Below, one piece after another: positions 1 through 12,041 of a stretch of 64,000 nucleotides of DNA. Where the stretch lies: contig JALIZF010001587.1 in the NCBI GenBank assembly GCA_029948255.1, positions 62,001 to 126,000 on the forward strand, given 5' to 3'. Every line of letters begins with the position of its first letter. Positions within the stretch are counted from its first letter, which is position 1. This DNA is from Telmatactis stephensoni (taxonomy: Eukaryota > Cnidaria > Anthozoa > Actiniaria > Isophelliidae). Under the pieces are notes generated by a model. It searched no databases, was not told where the DNA came from, and was given only the letters and a program-made list of their open reading frames with translations. The position numbers were made by a program, and so were the translations under genes.

Positions 1-416
1 TCTTCTCCTTCTTTCCATCCACCCGTTTCTTCCGCCTACAATATAACTTTCTCAAAAATCAAACACCTTATAATAAATGAAACTTATTGAAGTGGCCATT
101 CCTTCACCACATACACATATACAGTATTCAAACTGACCACTTGTTGTAGCCAGTTGAACAATTGATATGCGTAAAGAATCAGGATTTTTTGTATTCATTT
201 TTCCAACATGTCAGTCAAAGAAACAAGGAGTAAAAGAAATTTATGGAAAGTCAACTACATTTTAGTTGCAATGATCAAATGTGTAATAATAATAACAACT
301 TTATTAGTCATGGAGCACCATTACCAAACTGATCATTTTCAGGTGAACTTCAAATGTGAATGGAATATGGAACATGTACTGGTTGAGTAGTAAGCAATCA
401 GTGCAACACAATTTAC

Positions 417-3400
417 CTTAGTTTTAGTTTCAGGGTATCAAGGTCTTCTTTGTCTACAAGGTCCAGCTTATTAATTATTATTACATCAGCAAGAGCAGCC
501 TGTCTGGAGATATATGTATGTTTGAAAGAAAGCATTAGTAAAGACATTACTAATAATTAAATAGAAAATATAAAACACTGGTTCAAATAAGAGCTAGTTA
601 TGCATTTCATGCTACTAAAAGGAGAAGACAGAAGGGATGACAGAAAAAAGGAGAGGAGACCAAGCAGGATAGGTAAAGGTGAAGGGGGAAGAGGACAGGA
701 GAGGACAAAGGAGAGGAGTGGGAGAGGAAAGAATAGGACAAAGGAGGGCAAGGCAGAGGAAAGGATAGAAGAGGAGAGAAGAGGAGTGGAGTGGAGGAAG
801 GGGAAAAGGAGATGGGAGGAGAGGACAAAGGAGGGGGGAAGGAGAGTAGAGGAGAAAGGAGGACAGGGCAGAGGCAAGGAGAGGAGGGGAGAGGAGTAGA
901 GGGAGGTGAGAGGAGAGGAGAGGAAAGGACAAAGGAGAGGATGAGACAAGACCTGAAGGAGAGAAGAGAAGAGGAGAAGGGAGGGAAAAGGAGAGGAGAG
1001 AAGCAGCAAAACAAGGAGAGGTATAGAGTAGCCTCCTCTGCAAGCAACTCCTTGGGCTTCCTTTGGCAACAGTTATATAGACCATGAGGGGACTGAGGCT
1101 AATTTCTCTCCTCATTCCCTCTGTTCCACCTTCAATAAACAGGAAGCCCAAGACCACAGAAAAAATAACTTTAAAGTGATGCCTGCAGAGGAGGCTAGGT
1201 AGTTTAATCAATAAATTATTATATTCACCTTACTGCCTCATTTATTTCACTATTTTCTTTAACTTCATTTAAATGCTATAAATGACAAGAAGAAAGAATG
1301 AAAAGAAGAATTTAAAAGAATGGGAAGAGAAAAGGAAGAAAGGAAATAATGGCAACACGGAGAAAGGATGAGAAAGTGATATATGCAATATATTTTACCT
1401 GTAAACAATATTTGGCATCTACAACTGTGACAATTCCTAGGCAAGTCAAAAATTACTTTATAGTTAGTTTTTACACAAAAATCGTTACCAAAAACCACTC
1501 TACTCTATGAGCTGTTTTCATATGACTGTAAAAATTGCATGTTCAAAGCACAGCACAGATGCAGAAGGAATTTTGAATGTTTAGTGTGTAGACAACACAC
1601 CCTTTCAAGTTGGTCAAACATTGGAAGATAGTAAACTGCATAGATAGTTAACAATTCTTACCATCAAGACACAGATCACTGCCAAGCTCATCATCAAGCC
1701 AAAACATTGATGCAATAGGGCCAGGGTCAGCAAGGCCTGTGGTTTCTAACAGAATATAATCAAACTTCCCTCTTTTAAGCATGAGATTTTCAATAGCTTT
1801 GATGCCATTATCTCTGAAAAAATATATACAAAAATTTATCAGGATTTACTATAATTTTTAAAATATTTATTACAGTTTCACTAGTCACCCTTGGAGATTG
1901 GGTGAGTCATGCTGCAGGCTATTTCAAACTTAGGGTGTGTTTACATGGGTTGTTTCATCCCCAACTGAGTTAGTCACTAGACAAGTTTCAGCTTGCAACA
2001 AAAAGATCTTCATCAGATGTCAAATGTTCCAGGTAAAAAATACATGTACACGTGCAAACATATAAAAATTATATGAATTCTTGCCCAGTCTCCATGTAAA
2101 GATCTCAACCTAAAGTCATATATGCAAACTTGTCATGTGACAATTCACTCCAAGATGAAATTACCCATGTATACATATTCCTCAGGCTGCCTAATTTCTG
2201 GAAATGCTAGTAATAAAAACATTGTTCAAATAAAATTTTACAACATTTGACTAAAATCTTGCAATCTGATTGGCCGAGAGCCATTGTTAATAAGAGTACT
2301 GACAATAGCTAACGCCAACATGTCACGCTCGTCCTTACAGAAAAAAGTTTGGGACAGTTTTTCAAACAGATTTGGACGGAAACGATCTAAGATAATGTTG
2401 TAAAAAAAAAATTAAGATAGTTTTCCATTGTCAGTACTCTTATTAATCATGGATGACGTCAAAAAATGTCCAAAACTTAGCAGTGAAACTTTAGTTTTGA
2501 ACTACATTTTTTGACGTCATCCATGATTAATAAGAGTACTGACAATGGAAAACTATCTTCAATTTGTTAATTGATTTAGAAACAAATATCAATTTCTGTG
2601 ATATTATCATTTTGGCACGTACTTGACAGAGCAACAAAGACAACCATTTCTGAGTTCCAGCCACTCTTCATATAATTCTCCAGCCTGGCCTATGGACATT
2701 GATTTCTCTATTGCACTTCCTGAAATCAAAAGTACACACATTTTATCAGCCAACTGGTCACAGGAAGCCCAACAACCTAAATACATTTAGGGATTGTTTA
2801 CTGTTGAGCTAATATAAATACCAGGAACTGTAGGGGATTGTACATGTATGGATGGGATTGGCGGCAAGGATAGAAAATGCTGGGCATTATGGAGAGGTGG
2901 CCATTGTACAGACTGAGGTTTCTATAGAAAGTAAATGTATTGGTGTCAGACTCATACCCAGTCGTCACTTATTTTTTTATTCTGCAAAGGAATCTGGGAA
3001 GGAAATTGGGGTGCGCAAAGGCACTCGGGAAGGAGGGGAAAAAAGTAACAATGTTTTGCTTTTTTCTTCCGTCCTTCCCTTGATGCAATGCAAGCTCGCT
3101 AAATCTTTCCCATCAACCACTTCGCGAATAAGAATAAGCGACTGGGTACGAGTCTGTATTGGTGGCAGAAATGGAAAATACTGGCCATTGTGGAGAGGTG
3201 GTGGTAATGTACAGAGGTATCAATAATATAGAGTAAATGTATGGATAGGATTGATGTCAGGGATGGAAAATGGTAGCCATTATAAAGAGGTGTCCATTAT
3301 ATTATTATCACTTTTATTGGTTTAAATTTCAGTGTACATACATGTCAAAGAGTCTTACCCTCCCCAAATTCATTAAGAATAACTGCAATCTTCTTATTGT

Positions 3401-4688
3401 GCTGTTCAGTCAGAATGTAGTTTAATAAAGTTGTCTTTCCAGCACCTAACAAAAAGAAAAACATAATCTGATAGACAAGGCTAATTAACCCATGCACTGA
3501 TAAATTGTTTAGAATGGCTGTTGACATTACATCAAAGTGCTGAAAAGGATTAATAACATAACCCAAGCTACATGTAAACCTGGCATTATGATGTTGTTAC
3601 AGTAATCACTCAATGACCAAATGTGACATATTTTTCTAATCTCTAGATGTTATGAGCAAGAGTTGGGCTTCCGAGTTATTCAAAAGTGAGTTAGTGAGTT
3701 AAACGTCCCTCCAATGCAAATTGGTGTGTGTGTATAGTACCTTTAGCAGAGACTGGGCCTAGGTTTAACATCCTGGCTATATAGTTATACATGTATCTGA
3801 GAAGATGCGAATGTAAACCTTTGCTGAATAATTATCATTACAAAGGCAACACCTTCTCCTCAATTATTTTAAGACCCTGAGTATTACTGGTCCTGCAGCC
3901 ATGGAATTGGAGCATACAACTGGACAATTAAAGGCACTGTTACACAGTGCAATTTTTCTTGCAACTTGCAATGCAACGGCGTAGAAGTGATTGCATGTGT
4001 AACACCCTTCTCTGCAACTTGCAATGCAACGTTGCAAGTTGCAGAAAAAGTTAAACGAGTTTTTACTTTTCACAACGTTGCCAAGCACATTGCAGGGTGT
4101 AACATCTATCCTGCAACCTGCAATGCAATCCCTGTCGCAAACGACCAATCAGAACGTAGTGACCACGGATATATCTGGTTTTTCAAAGGTCAAGAGTTGC
4201 GTTGCGAGTTGCAAAGAGAATTGGGAGCGTCTGACATCTTGCCAGCAACTTGCAATGTTCTGCTTTTGTCAGCATTGCATTGCAAGTTGCAAGAAAAATT
4301 GCATCGTGTAACAGCGCCTTAAGGAGTTTATGAATGACTCTTGCCCGGATGTCTTGCCATGTCAGTGTTTTGATTAGATAAGATAAGACAAGACTTGAAC
4401 ACTGTCCAATCAAAATGCTGATCAAGACAGTGCATAGCACAACATACCATCCCCCATCCCACCCCCCCACACACACAACCCTGCTTTTGGATGACATCGA
4501 GGATTTATTAAGTTTATTTGTTCAGCTCAAGTTTTCTAATAAAACTAGTAAAGCGTATGATATTTCTGTTAGAACTTGATCTGGCGCTTACCCAAATATC
4601 CTGTAATGATTGTTACGGGAATACGAACACTTGTGGCTTGTACAAGTTCTGGACATTCTTCCTCTTCATCGGAGTTATCCTGGCTCAT
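417..4688 (-). CDS. ZNG1: ZNG1/CBWD zinc-regulated GTPase metallochaperone, 5' part (3' end outside window)
   Basis: COBW-domain GTPase; the family delivers zinc to methionine aminopeptidase METAP1. Seven exons read on the minus strand: 4592-4688, 3359-3445, 2623-2719, 1662-1813, 1399-1436, 1229-1275 and 417-503. All have GT-AG borders and matching phase, giving the first 201 residues. The start is the ATG at 4688. The acidic N-terminus carries CPELVQ, close to the CPELVP motif that docks METAP1 in this family. Then come Walker A ([12 protein letters not shown], split by intron 1), the metal-binding GCLCC, Walker B-like [10 protein letters not shown] and the G4 motif NKLD. The 47-nt exon at 1229-1275 encodes the HLxxxxExxxxINEAxR linker and looks diverged. 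The C-terminal COBW domain lies beyond position 1. Positions 1-416 are intron with no further exon seen. It is head-to-head with SLC35E1. Family assignment is near certain; individual small exons are inferred. Confidence 0.93.
605..1025 (+). repeat. Purine-rich GGAGA-type simple repeat
   Basis: About 420 bp of almost pure A/G, built from degenerate GGAGA/GGAAA units, inside ZNG1 intron 6. The long reading frames seen on both strands here are an effect of the biased composition and show no domain. Confidence 0.85.
2414..2559. mobile_element. Perfect fold-back element with 54-bp arms
   Basis: Arms 2414-2467 and 2506-2559 are exact reverse complements over 54 bp around a 38-bp loop, in ZNG1 intron 3. 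A partial relative of the arm (TTAATAAGAGTACTGACAAT) lies at 2287-2306. A perfect palindrome of this size fits a MITE-like fold-back insertion. No protein is encoded. Confidence 0.8.
2850..3300. repeat. Short tandem-like repeat split by an insertion
   Basis: A unit of about 75 bp (GGATTGGCGGCAAGGATAGA and following) appears at about 2850-2945, again at about 3165-3235, and more weakly at 3243-3300. All lie in ZNG1 intron 2. The first and second copies are separated by the MITE at 2946-3156. Confidence 0.55.
2946..3156. mobile_element. hAT-like MITE with 8-bp target-site duplication
   Basis: Terminal inverted repeats CAGACTCATACCCAGTCG (left) and the complement of CAGACTCGTACCCAGTCG (right) bound about 210 bp without coding capacity. 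The 8-bp direct repeat TATTGGTG lies immediately outside both ends (2938-2945 and 3157-3164). An 8-bp duplication is the hallmark of hAT-type insertion. The left end has one extra T. Confidence 0.75.
3928..4322. mobile_element. TTAA-flanked MITE rich in TGCAACTTGCA motifs
   Basis: TTAA occurs at 3928-3931 and 4319-4322. Inside it are inverted termini of about 45 bp (AGGCACTGTTACAC at the left, GTGTAACAGCGCCT at the right). The interior repeats TGCAACTTGCAATGCAAC several times in both orientations. TTAA duplication suggests piggyBac-type mobilisation. It lies in ZNG1 intron 1. Confidence 0.7.
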
Positions 4689-5051
4689 AATATCAATAAA
4701 TTTGAACGAGAAAATTTTCACAGGAAAATAGAAATTTCGCGCCTCCGAGCCCTCGAGAATTTATGTACAGCGGTCTTAGCACAGGAATCCCAATACTAAA
4801 ATGCCTCACTTTGCTTCTTTGAATAAATATTTAATTGTCAAATAAAAATAGTTAAAATATGGTTACAAAATATTGAAAAATATTACAAAAAGCATATCTT
4901 CTCTGTACATACCATTTCTTTTAAAATTTTGAAAGCATTGAAAATAAAATGGGTTTCCTGTGTCAAGAGAACTATTTCGCAACCGGAAGTAAAATAATCT
5001 TATTTTCGTGTTGACGTGTCGCTGACCAAGATTTCACATCGAATAACAAAC
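4689..5051. promoter_or_regulatory. Compact shared promoter, ZNG1 / SLC35E1
   Basis: The start codons of two divergent genes are 363 bp apart. The interval contains CCGGAAGT (4983-4990), the ETS/GABPA consensus common in bidirectional housekeeping promoters, and no TATA box at the expected places. The shared-promoter role is inferred from spacing and the motif. Confidence 0.6.
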
Positions 5052-8000
5052 ATGGCGCTAAGAATTCCCTCAGAAGCGCTTCGAGTGTTCTTTCTTTGTA
5101 TCATATGGTACTCCATAAGTTCTACGAACAGTGTAGTTGGTAAAAAACTACTCAACGAGTTCCCTCATCCAACTACGGTAGCGTTCGTACAAGTTGTTTG
5201 TACTGCACTATTCCTCGGTCCAACGCTGGTTGTTTGGAAGGTTCCCAAAGCAGTGTCGATCCCTAAATCGGCCTTTATAAAGCTGATCATTCCACTTGGG
5301 TTTGGTAAAGCACTGGCTGCTGTTTCAGCATATTTTAGTATATGGAGAGTACCTGTATCGTATGCTCATACCGGTAAGATACTAGTAATTGAGTTTAATC
5401 GATCTACAATGAATGAAATCATTGATCATAGCTACACATGCTCTATGTAGCTTATCTTTTCAATTTTTTGTGTTTTTTAGAATTTTTCTCGGTGGTTTTA
5501 AGACTTTATATTCCTAGTTTAGATATATACGTTGCTTTTGAAATCAAATTGGTCGAATTTCGAAACGTGTCGCTTGGTGTTTGTATAACGTTGATTTGCC
5601 GGTATTGCACATTAATGCGCCCTTAACTACCTTATCTGATTTTGAAACTTTTCACAATCTTTTTATGAACATTTCCGTCAATCATCAAAAAACTTCCATG
5701 AGTAATTCAAATAAAAACGTTGTTAAAACCATCAGTAGTAGTACAGTTTTAACACGTTAAAAATTCATTTCATATGGCAGAATGTTTTTAACTTGGTTAT
5801 TAATCATCAGGTTTTACCCTAAATGTGTTTACACTAAGTGTCTTGAATACATACAATAACTTAGCTAGTGTTGCTTAGAAACTGCATCTCTGAATTTAAT
5901 CCATCCATCCATCCATTCATTTAATTATTTTGGTCATCAATGTTATTTTTACTATTACATGTGTGCAGACATTTGCCACCTTCCCTCCTGTTTTCCCCAC
6001 AGGGGTAGGGTTGGGGAACATCTTTGCTCATGTAAGCTATGTGCACAACCTCTTGAATGCACACACAAAGGAAACTATGTGAGTGTTGTTGTTTGAAATT
6101 ATTTTTATTTTGAAAATGTTCAAACCAGTTTGGTTTAAAATTATTTTCTATTGTTCAAGATTATAATATAATGAATATAACACAATAGCAGCAAAAAATC
6201 AAACCAATCTGAAAAATTTCAAACCAAAATTAATTTCAAACCACAGCAGTTTGTTTTAAGTGTGTCAAGACCTAATTAATGTAATGCTTACCATATTCTT
6301 ATCATACTTGTCAAAATCGATTGCTTTGCTAACTGAATTTGTTTTTCTTCCAACATGTTAATTATTGATATCCTTACGGACTTATGAAGTCAAGGTAAGA
6401 AACTTTTTCATTGCTTTGGGTTTTCAGAGCACAATTTGTTCTAGATTTCAGACCATTATTTTGTCCTAGGACTTTCAAAACAGAAAAAAAAGGATTTTGA
6501 TTTTTTTCCTTTGATTCCATTTCCAGGCCACAATGCCAATTTTTACAGTAATTTTATCAAGATTAATCTTAGGCGTGAAACACACAAAAATGGTAAGTCA
6601 ATTCCAGCCCTCTCCCCATCCAAAACCCATTACCCAGCCTACTACCCTACCTACCCTACCCCCACTCCAAAATCAGTTGAAAAAATATATATATAGTTAA
6701 CAAGAAAGAAATCACTATATACTAATTTACTGATCAATTCCATTTTAATCCATAAATCTAGGTATATTGCTCTCTAATCCCCATAGTATTTGGTGTCATG
6801 ATTGCCACAGTAACAGAACTGTCATTTGATATGATTGGTTTACTCTCTGCTCTACTAGCAACAGTCACGTTTTCAGTGCAAAATATTTTTACCAAAAAGG
6901 TAAGAAAGAAATTTAAAGAGATTATATTGGTAGTAACTCTAATTGGAGCAAGAGAGGGGTGGCTATAGTGTACAAGGGCAGATCCAAGGATTCTGAACAA
7001 AAATGGGCGGTGCATGGCTAGCCACTCACCCCACCTAGGTCCCAGACCCCTGGACTGATGTCTGGACTGGTGCCTGGCCTTCTAATTGGGGGAATCATGG
7101 TTTTACTCACACTGTCTTGGAACTCTCACATCCTTTTTTCAACATCAAAATTCTGAGAAATCTGTAGCTTGGTGTAGCCTAAAATACCAGCATAGAACTG
7201 AGGACCTATAGGTAGACGGTGTGTCATCAACCCACTAGAAGATCTCTGTTAGTTGAAGGAGCACAGATGCTTAATGTCATCCCTTATATCTTTACTTTTA
7301 TCCGACCTATATTTTATTGTGGAGTGTAACCATCTGTATTATTTTGGTTTGTTCTCTACAGGCCTTCAAAGAGTTACATATAAACCATCTAAGACTACTC
7401 TATCTCTTGGCACGTATTGCAACTGTCCTTCTTCTTCCCTTTTGGGCATTGTATGACTTAAGAAAGATACTAACATACTCTGATTTGGTAAGCTTTTTCA
7501 GTATATGATTTTAAGGTGGCTCCACATAGTTTTAAGCATATGCACACACAAGACCAAGAACATGCGAATTAAATACTGGAACTTGAAGATCTGTATTGGC
7601 TATATAATATGCTAATCCCTATTGGTATAAAAGACCTTAAAACTATATCAAACATCAATCTCAATTTTTTTTTCAGAGTGATGAAAATATTTTATGGCTC
7701 ATCATTATGTTAACGATAACTGGTTTCCTTAACTTCATGCAAAATATGGTGGCGTTTACGGTTCTCTCTCTTGTCACACCTCTCAGTTACTCTGTTGCTG
7801 CAGCAACCAAGAGAATTCTTGTCATATCTTTCTCATTATTTATGTTACGTAATCCTGTGACGTATATGAATATTGTAGGGATGTCAACTGCTATATTTGG
7901 TGTCTTTCTGTACAACAAGGTAAGAGAAAAATGTGCTTGATAAATGAGAGTTATAAATGGGAATAGAAAAGAATAAAGGGAAGGAAAAGAAAATATATAA

Positions 8001-8471
8001 AAATGGATGGTTTTAGCGCAATTCAGTGGAATCATAGGCTCTCAGAAAGGTAATTCAGGGGAAATGACAAAAGATGAAGAATTGAATCACCTACTGGAAA
8101 ATTGTAATTTGTAACAAGTGTGCTAGTCCTGATGAAGGCTTTTCCATCCTTCTCCCTCCTCCTGCAGACAAAAAAGTAAGAGAGGAAAAGGGATGCAAGG
8201 AAGGAAGGAGTGTTGAGAAGAGCTAGGAAAATTGGGAGCTGGATGATGCCAAAATATGACCACAGGATAATGTGATAGAAATGCTAATGAAAAGAAATAA
8301 ATTTATAGAAGATGTAATTCAAATGATTTATTTTCTTAACAGGCAAAATTGGATGCTCATCAGAAAAAGTATGCTTTACCTACACATAACAAAGACTTGA
8401 ATCATGTTAATGGCTTTGTAGCCAATCATGTTGAAGAAAAACACACGACTAGACATCATTATAATATATGA
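5052..8471 (+). CDS. SLC35E1: Solute carrier family 35 member E1-type nucleotide-sugar/triose-phosphate translocator
   Basis: Multi-pass membrane transporter of the TPT/EamA superfamily, presumably Golgi or secretory. Coding exons: 5052-5373, 6390-6394, 6527-6592, 6762-6899, 7362-7487, 7677-7919 and 8343-8471, giving 342 aa. The start is the ATG at 5052 in context AACATGG; an upstream in-frame GTG at 5016 is not used. Matches to the SLC35E1 family include [55 protein letters not shown] and [13 protein letters not shown]. Exon 1 ends one base into a codon and the next large exon starts in phase 0. The 5-nt exon TCAAG (6390-6394), flanked by AG and GTAAG, restores the expected Val-Lys. The C-terminus is short, polar and His/Lys-rich. 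The exact substrate of this subfamily is not established. Confidence 0.94.
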
Positions 8472-8699
8472 AGAACCCTTTACCCTTACAATAGAGATAA
8501 CTTATATATTTATAATGAATTTAAATGTTATATACAAAAATAGATAGATTGCAGGACTATCTGACAAACTGAGTACATAAGTCCATGAATGGATCAAATT
8601 GTCACTCCGAGAAAGATATTTAAGTAATGTGTGTGGAGTTTCTTTGAGTGTTAAATGAGTCAGAAAAATATCCAAGCTGTATGCAGGGTTTGAACACAT

Positions 8700-8771
8700 G
8701 ACCACAGTAGTTCAATGCTAGAGCATCTGACAGGTACTCGGGTCACAGGTTCAAACTCTGACTACCACTTG
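8700..8771 (+). repeat. Degenerate tRNA-like fragment (possible SINE head)
   Basis: TAGTTCAATGCTAGAGCATC resembles a D-arm/A box, and GGTTCAAACTC resembles a B box at the usual spacing. The anticodon stem does not pair well, so this is not a functional tRNA. A SINE remnant is the best reading. Confidence 0.35.
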
Positions 8772-9083
8772 ATTTTTTCAAAGTCATTTCACACGTGAAG
8801 AAACTCAGCACACAGCACTCACATAATTGCCATTTTTTGTCTTTCTACTTTATATTGTCCCATCATCCAGGATTCTACAAAGAATTAACTGTTGACCACC
8901 TTATTCACCTATGCCACTCTGCCATCTCTTCTTTTCATCTTGCACACCCCTTTTTGTCCCTTTATTCTTCTGTTCTTTCACTATTTTCTATCTTCTTTTC
9001 CGTGAGTACTCTCTTCTCTCTCACACACACTCTTTTTGTGGCCATAATGACAATACCCATGATATTGGCAGGGAATTCTCAAT

Positions 9084-9247
9084 AGTCCAGTTCTGAGATA
9101 TGCTTCACCTGCCACATATAAAGGATTTAGAACGAGGCTACATGCTAAAACTTTTGCCTTGTTATGAACGACTGAGCTTTACGTACTTAGCCTCGTCTAA
9201 ATACTTTTTGTATGTGGCAAGTGAAGAGTATCTCAGAAGTCGGTTAT
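9084..9247. mobile_element. Hairpin MITE, family also at 16781-16932
   Basis: Imperfect inverted repeat. GAGATATGCTTCACCTGCCA and a GAACGAGGCTACATGCTA-type motif on the left are mirrored on the right by TTAGCCTCGTCTAAATAC and AAGTGAAGAGTATCTCAG. A close second copy lies at 16781-16932. Confidence 0.7.
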
Positions 9248-10089
9248 TGTCCCAGTTTTAGAATTTTATTTTTTAGATAGTATTTTAACGTTGTATTTAG
9301 AGCTACTCTCAATTTCTTGTAGAGATCACAAGAATAATAGTTTTTAACGATTTATCGTTCCCCTAAGCCTCAAACACATAAGGATAGTATAGTGTTTTTT
9401 TAAAAACAGAAGCTCCCCCCCCCCCCTCAAATGAATTAAATAAAAAGGGAGTTTTGAAATAGGGTGTTATTGAACACTGACACAGCACATTGAGTACATT
9501 TGAGTCATTTGACACGCTTACAACCTTGCTCGCATTGCACAAAGCAAAATCATACCAGGCGTTGTCACAATTCACGGGTTAGCTTTCACACTGACGTTTT
9601 GTAAACAAAACTTCAGATAACCGAGAGTGCGTTCAAATGGGGATTTTGTCCCTCCGTCACGAAAGGGGCCCGGGACGGAAAGACCTTCAAGTCTTGCGGG
9701 GTAGAAAAGACTCGCGTAAACGTAAATGAATTCTTGTCACGGTCTCCATGGAAACGTCTCAACCGAAAATCATGTAAAACTTGACCCGTGACGAACTCAT
9801 TCCGCAGGACAAAATCGTGTATTAATGTACCACGCCCTAACTTAGAATTGATGCCAACGTTGGCCATGGTCGTATAATAAAGGTTCAATTTTATGACATC
9901 GTATCTTGTCGACTATTGTTAATTCAATAAAATTCAAAGTTCTTGAGAATTTTTGATACTTTTTTAAGTTACGAGTTGCTAGAAAAAGAACAATTTAGCA
10001 GCTTAACATAAGTACAAAGTTATTAGGCCCATATGCTGCAACATTTAGGACTTGGTGCGCCGGAGAAAGCTGGAGACTGAAAACCTGGA

Positions 10090-10335
10090 GACACGATACC
10101 ACTTTTCCAGCAACAGTTTCTGCAACGTTGCGCGCAACAGTTACACAGGTTGTCCACCCATGCAACAATGTACGATTTTTTGCTTGCACAGGCAACGCGA
10201 TTTCTTAACCCCACCTACGTTACAATTTCGTGCACCATATTTGTTTATGAAAACCAGTCTTTCATGTCACGTCGACTTTATTGCCAGCATTTGTCACTCC
10301 GGATCGTGTAGCTACCACGTTGGTGATTTAAAAAA
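10090..10335 (+). mobile_element. Dispersed repeat, inverted copy at about 44505-44720
   Basis: Blocks such as CGATTTTTTGCTTGCACAGG, GTTACAATTTCGTGCACCAT and GTAGCTACCACGTTGGTGAT recur in reverse complement at about 44505-44720. Both copies are non-coding, so this is an old dispersed non-autonomous element. Confidence 0.6.
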
Positions 10336-10695
10336 GCCGCGGCTGTAGAATCGAGTTCAGCTTCTGCATAAAAAGTGCCGATTTACAGCAGCTGCTGTTC
10401 CGCGCAATTAACATTCCAGAAAACGTTTATCTTGTGTCCAGGCTTTAATCTTCTCTATTGAGGATATGTCACCTGGGCATCGTAGATAAAAAGATTGTGC
10501 CTCCACATGCACTTTCTTACGACTATGTACTAGGGTTGATAGAGCGCATACGCTAAAATCATGAATTTATGAAATAACGCAGTACTAAATATAGTAACAT
10601 TGGCACTACCTACCACTATTTCGTTAATAGAGATGTTTCATTTAATCCGGCCGTGAAATAGAATTTAGGGTAATACACATTAGCAGACTCTAAAT

Positions 10696-10759
10696 CCACT
10701 GCTTTCGTTTGTTTCTAATCGACCATTCCACTGCTTTCGTTTGTTTCTAATCGACCATT
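10696..10759. repeat. Exact 32-bp tandem duplication
   Basis: The 32-bp unit at 10696-10727 is repeated immediately and exactly at 10728-10759. Confidence 0.9.
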
Positions 10760-11018
10760 ATATATACGCTTTATTCTTTTTATTATTATTATTATTTCCT
10801 ACTTAATTTAACGTTTGCTCTCAATATTAGTAATCGAATTTTTGGAAGGAAATATTACTATTATTAGGGACGAGGGACGGGAAATATGTTTGAAAAATAA
10901 AAATAGAAAACACTAGCAAATTTTGTATTCTTTTGTTTAATGTAATGCATTTACTATATCAGGAGAATATATAACCAAGAGACTGACACATGCAATGTAC
11001 GGTACGCCAATAGAGTGA

Positions 11019-11440
11019 CTTAGCAAACACGACGTGACGTTAAAGAGGACGCCTCACGCGCTGACGAATTTTGTTTGAAATGACCGTTGACGTCGCCGAC
11101 GTCAGGAAGAGGACGTGAAACAAGCGAAATGGCGTCCTGAACGTGTCGTCGGGACATTGTCACGGTAGTCACGTAACGACCGCCGCACACGTTGAGAAAC
11201 TGTGTGAGGAGGAAACTGCCACGCGAGGTACTTTGCTCACCGTGTGCTCTTTTACCTGCTCTATATATTTTGGCCTCGCGTAGCCAACGATGTAACGTCT
11301 GCGACGAGAAATCGTCTGAGCGAAGTGTCCCGCGTGGCAGTTTCCTTACGCAGTTTCTCAACATGTGCGGCGGGCTTTAGACATCTCACGTCTTGTTTTC
11401 ACGTACCCCCGTCGCGTCGTAGGGTCGCCGTTTGCTAAAT
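11019..11440. mobile_element. CpG-rich palindromic element
   Basis: Inner arms 11179-11235 and 11318-11374 are near-perfect reverse complements (GAGAAACTGTGTGAGGAGGA against TCCTTACGCAGTTTCTC). Outer ends TTAGCAAACACGACG and CGTCGTAGGGTCGCCGTTTG are also related. GC and CpG content is clearly above the surroundings. Non-coding. Confidence 0.6.
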
Positions 11441-11991
11441 CACTTTTTGGATCTCGATTGAACGCTGTCGGCGCGCGCTGAAAGGAAATGTATGGTCAAA
11501 TATTTAAAAAAAGGTTTTAGTGCGCACAAGAGGTTGGTGGTCTATAGAAATAGCCAGAATTCGGTGCAACACGACATCACGTGACGTGCGGGTCTCAATC
11601 TCCTGGATGTTCTCTCCTGTCTATATTTGATTTTTAAATTACAATTAAATTCTATTGCTGATATACGTAACTATGACCACAGAGTTCCGACCTATACGTA
11701 CCGTGTTGTAAGATGTACACTGAACATTCAAGCCTTTGCATAGGGTGACAAAAGAAACTGCATTACAAGCGCGTGATTGCTCCAAAACTACTAGACCTGC
11801 GTGATGCGTGACGGGACCCGAGCGTGATGCGTGATTTGCAGCTTGTTCGCGCCAAAATTTGCTGCGTGCGTGATGCGTGACTGCTACGTTTACTCGTTGC
11901 CATCCCTGTTTGTAGTTAATTTACTTTTAATTTGAATCACGTACTCGGAAAATGGCAGACGACAGAGAGCTAGGATCACGTTACCTGTGTT

Positions 11992-12041
11992 TTGTTTGTT
12001 TGTTTGTTTGTTTGTTTGTTTGTTTGTTTGTTTGTTTGTTT
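11992..12041. repeat. (TTTG)n microsatellite
   Basis: Eleven to twelve tandem TTTG units. Confidence 0.95.

Noticed and set aside
557..1211. Several overlapping long frames on both strands
   Set aside because: They lie in a purine-rich simple repeat inside a ZNG1 intron; all three frames stay open because of composition, and the peptides are Ser/Leu/Pro or Arg/Glu/Gly monotony.
1985..2016. Second hammerhead-like core on the minus strand (CTGATGA ... GAAAC)
   Set aside because: The 20 bases between the boxes form at most two stem II pairs, and the flanks do not form stem I. Without these the match is weak.
5016..5051. N-terminal extension of SLC35E1 from a GTG codon
   Set aside because: Non-ATG, poor family match; the ATG at 5052 has good context and a suitable start.
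6003..6078. Possible extra SLC35E1 exon after CCCCACAG, reading [12 protein letters not shown] and ending at GTGAGT
   Set aside because: It has good splice-site look-alikes, but its length (3n+1) breaks the frame with or without the microexon and it duplicates already present sequence. It may be a non-productive cryptic exon.
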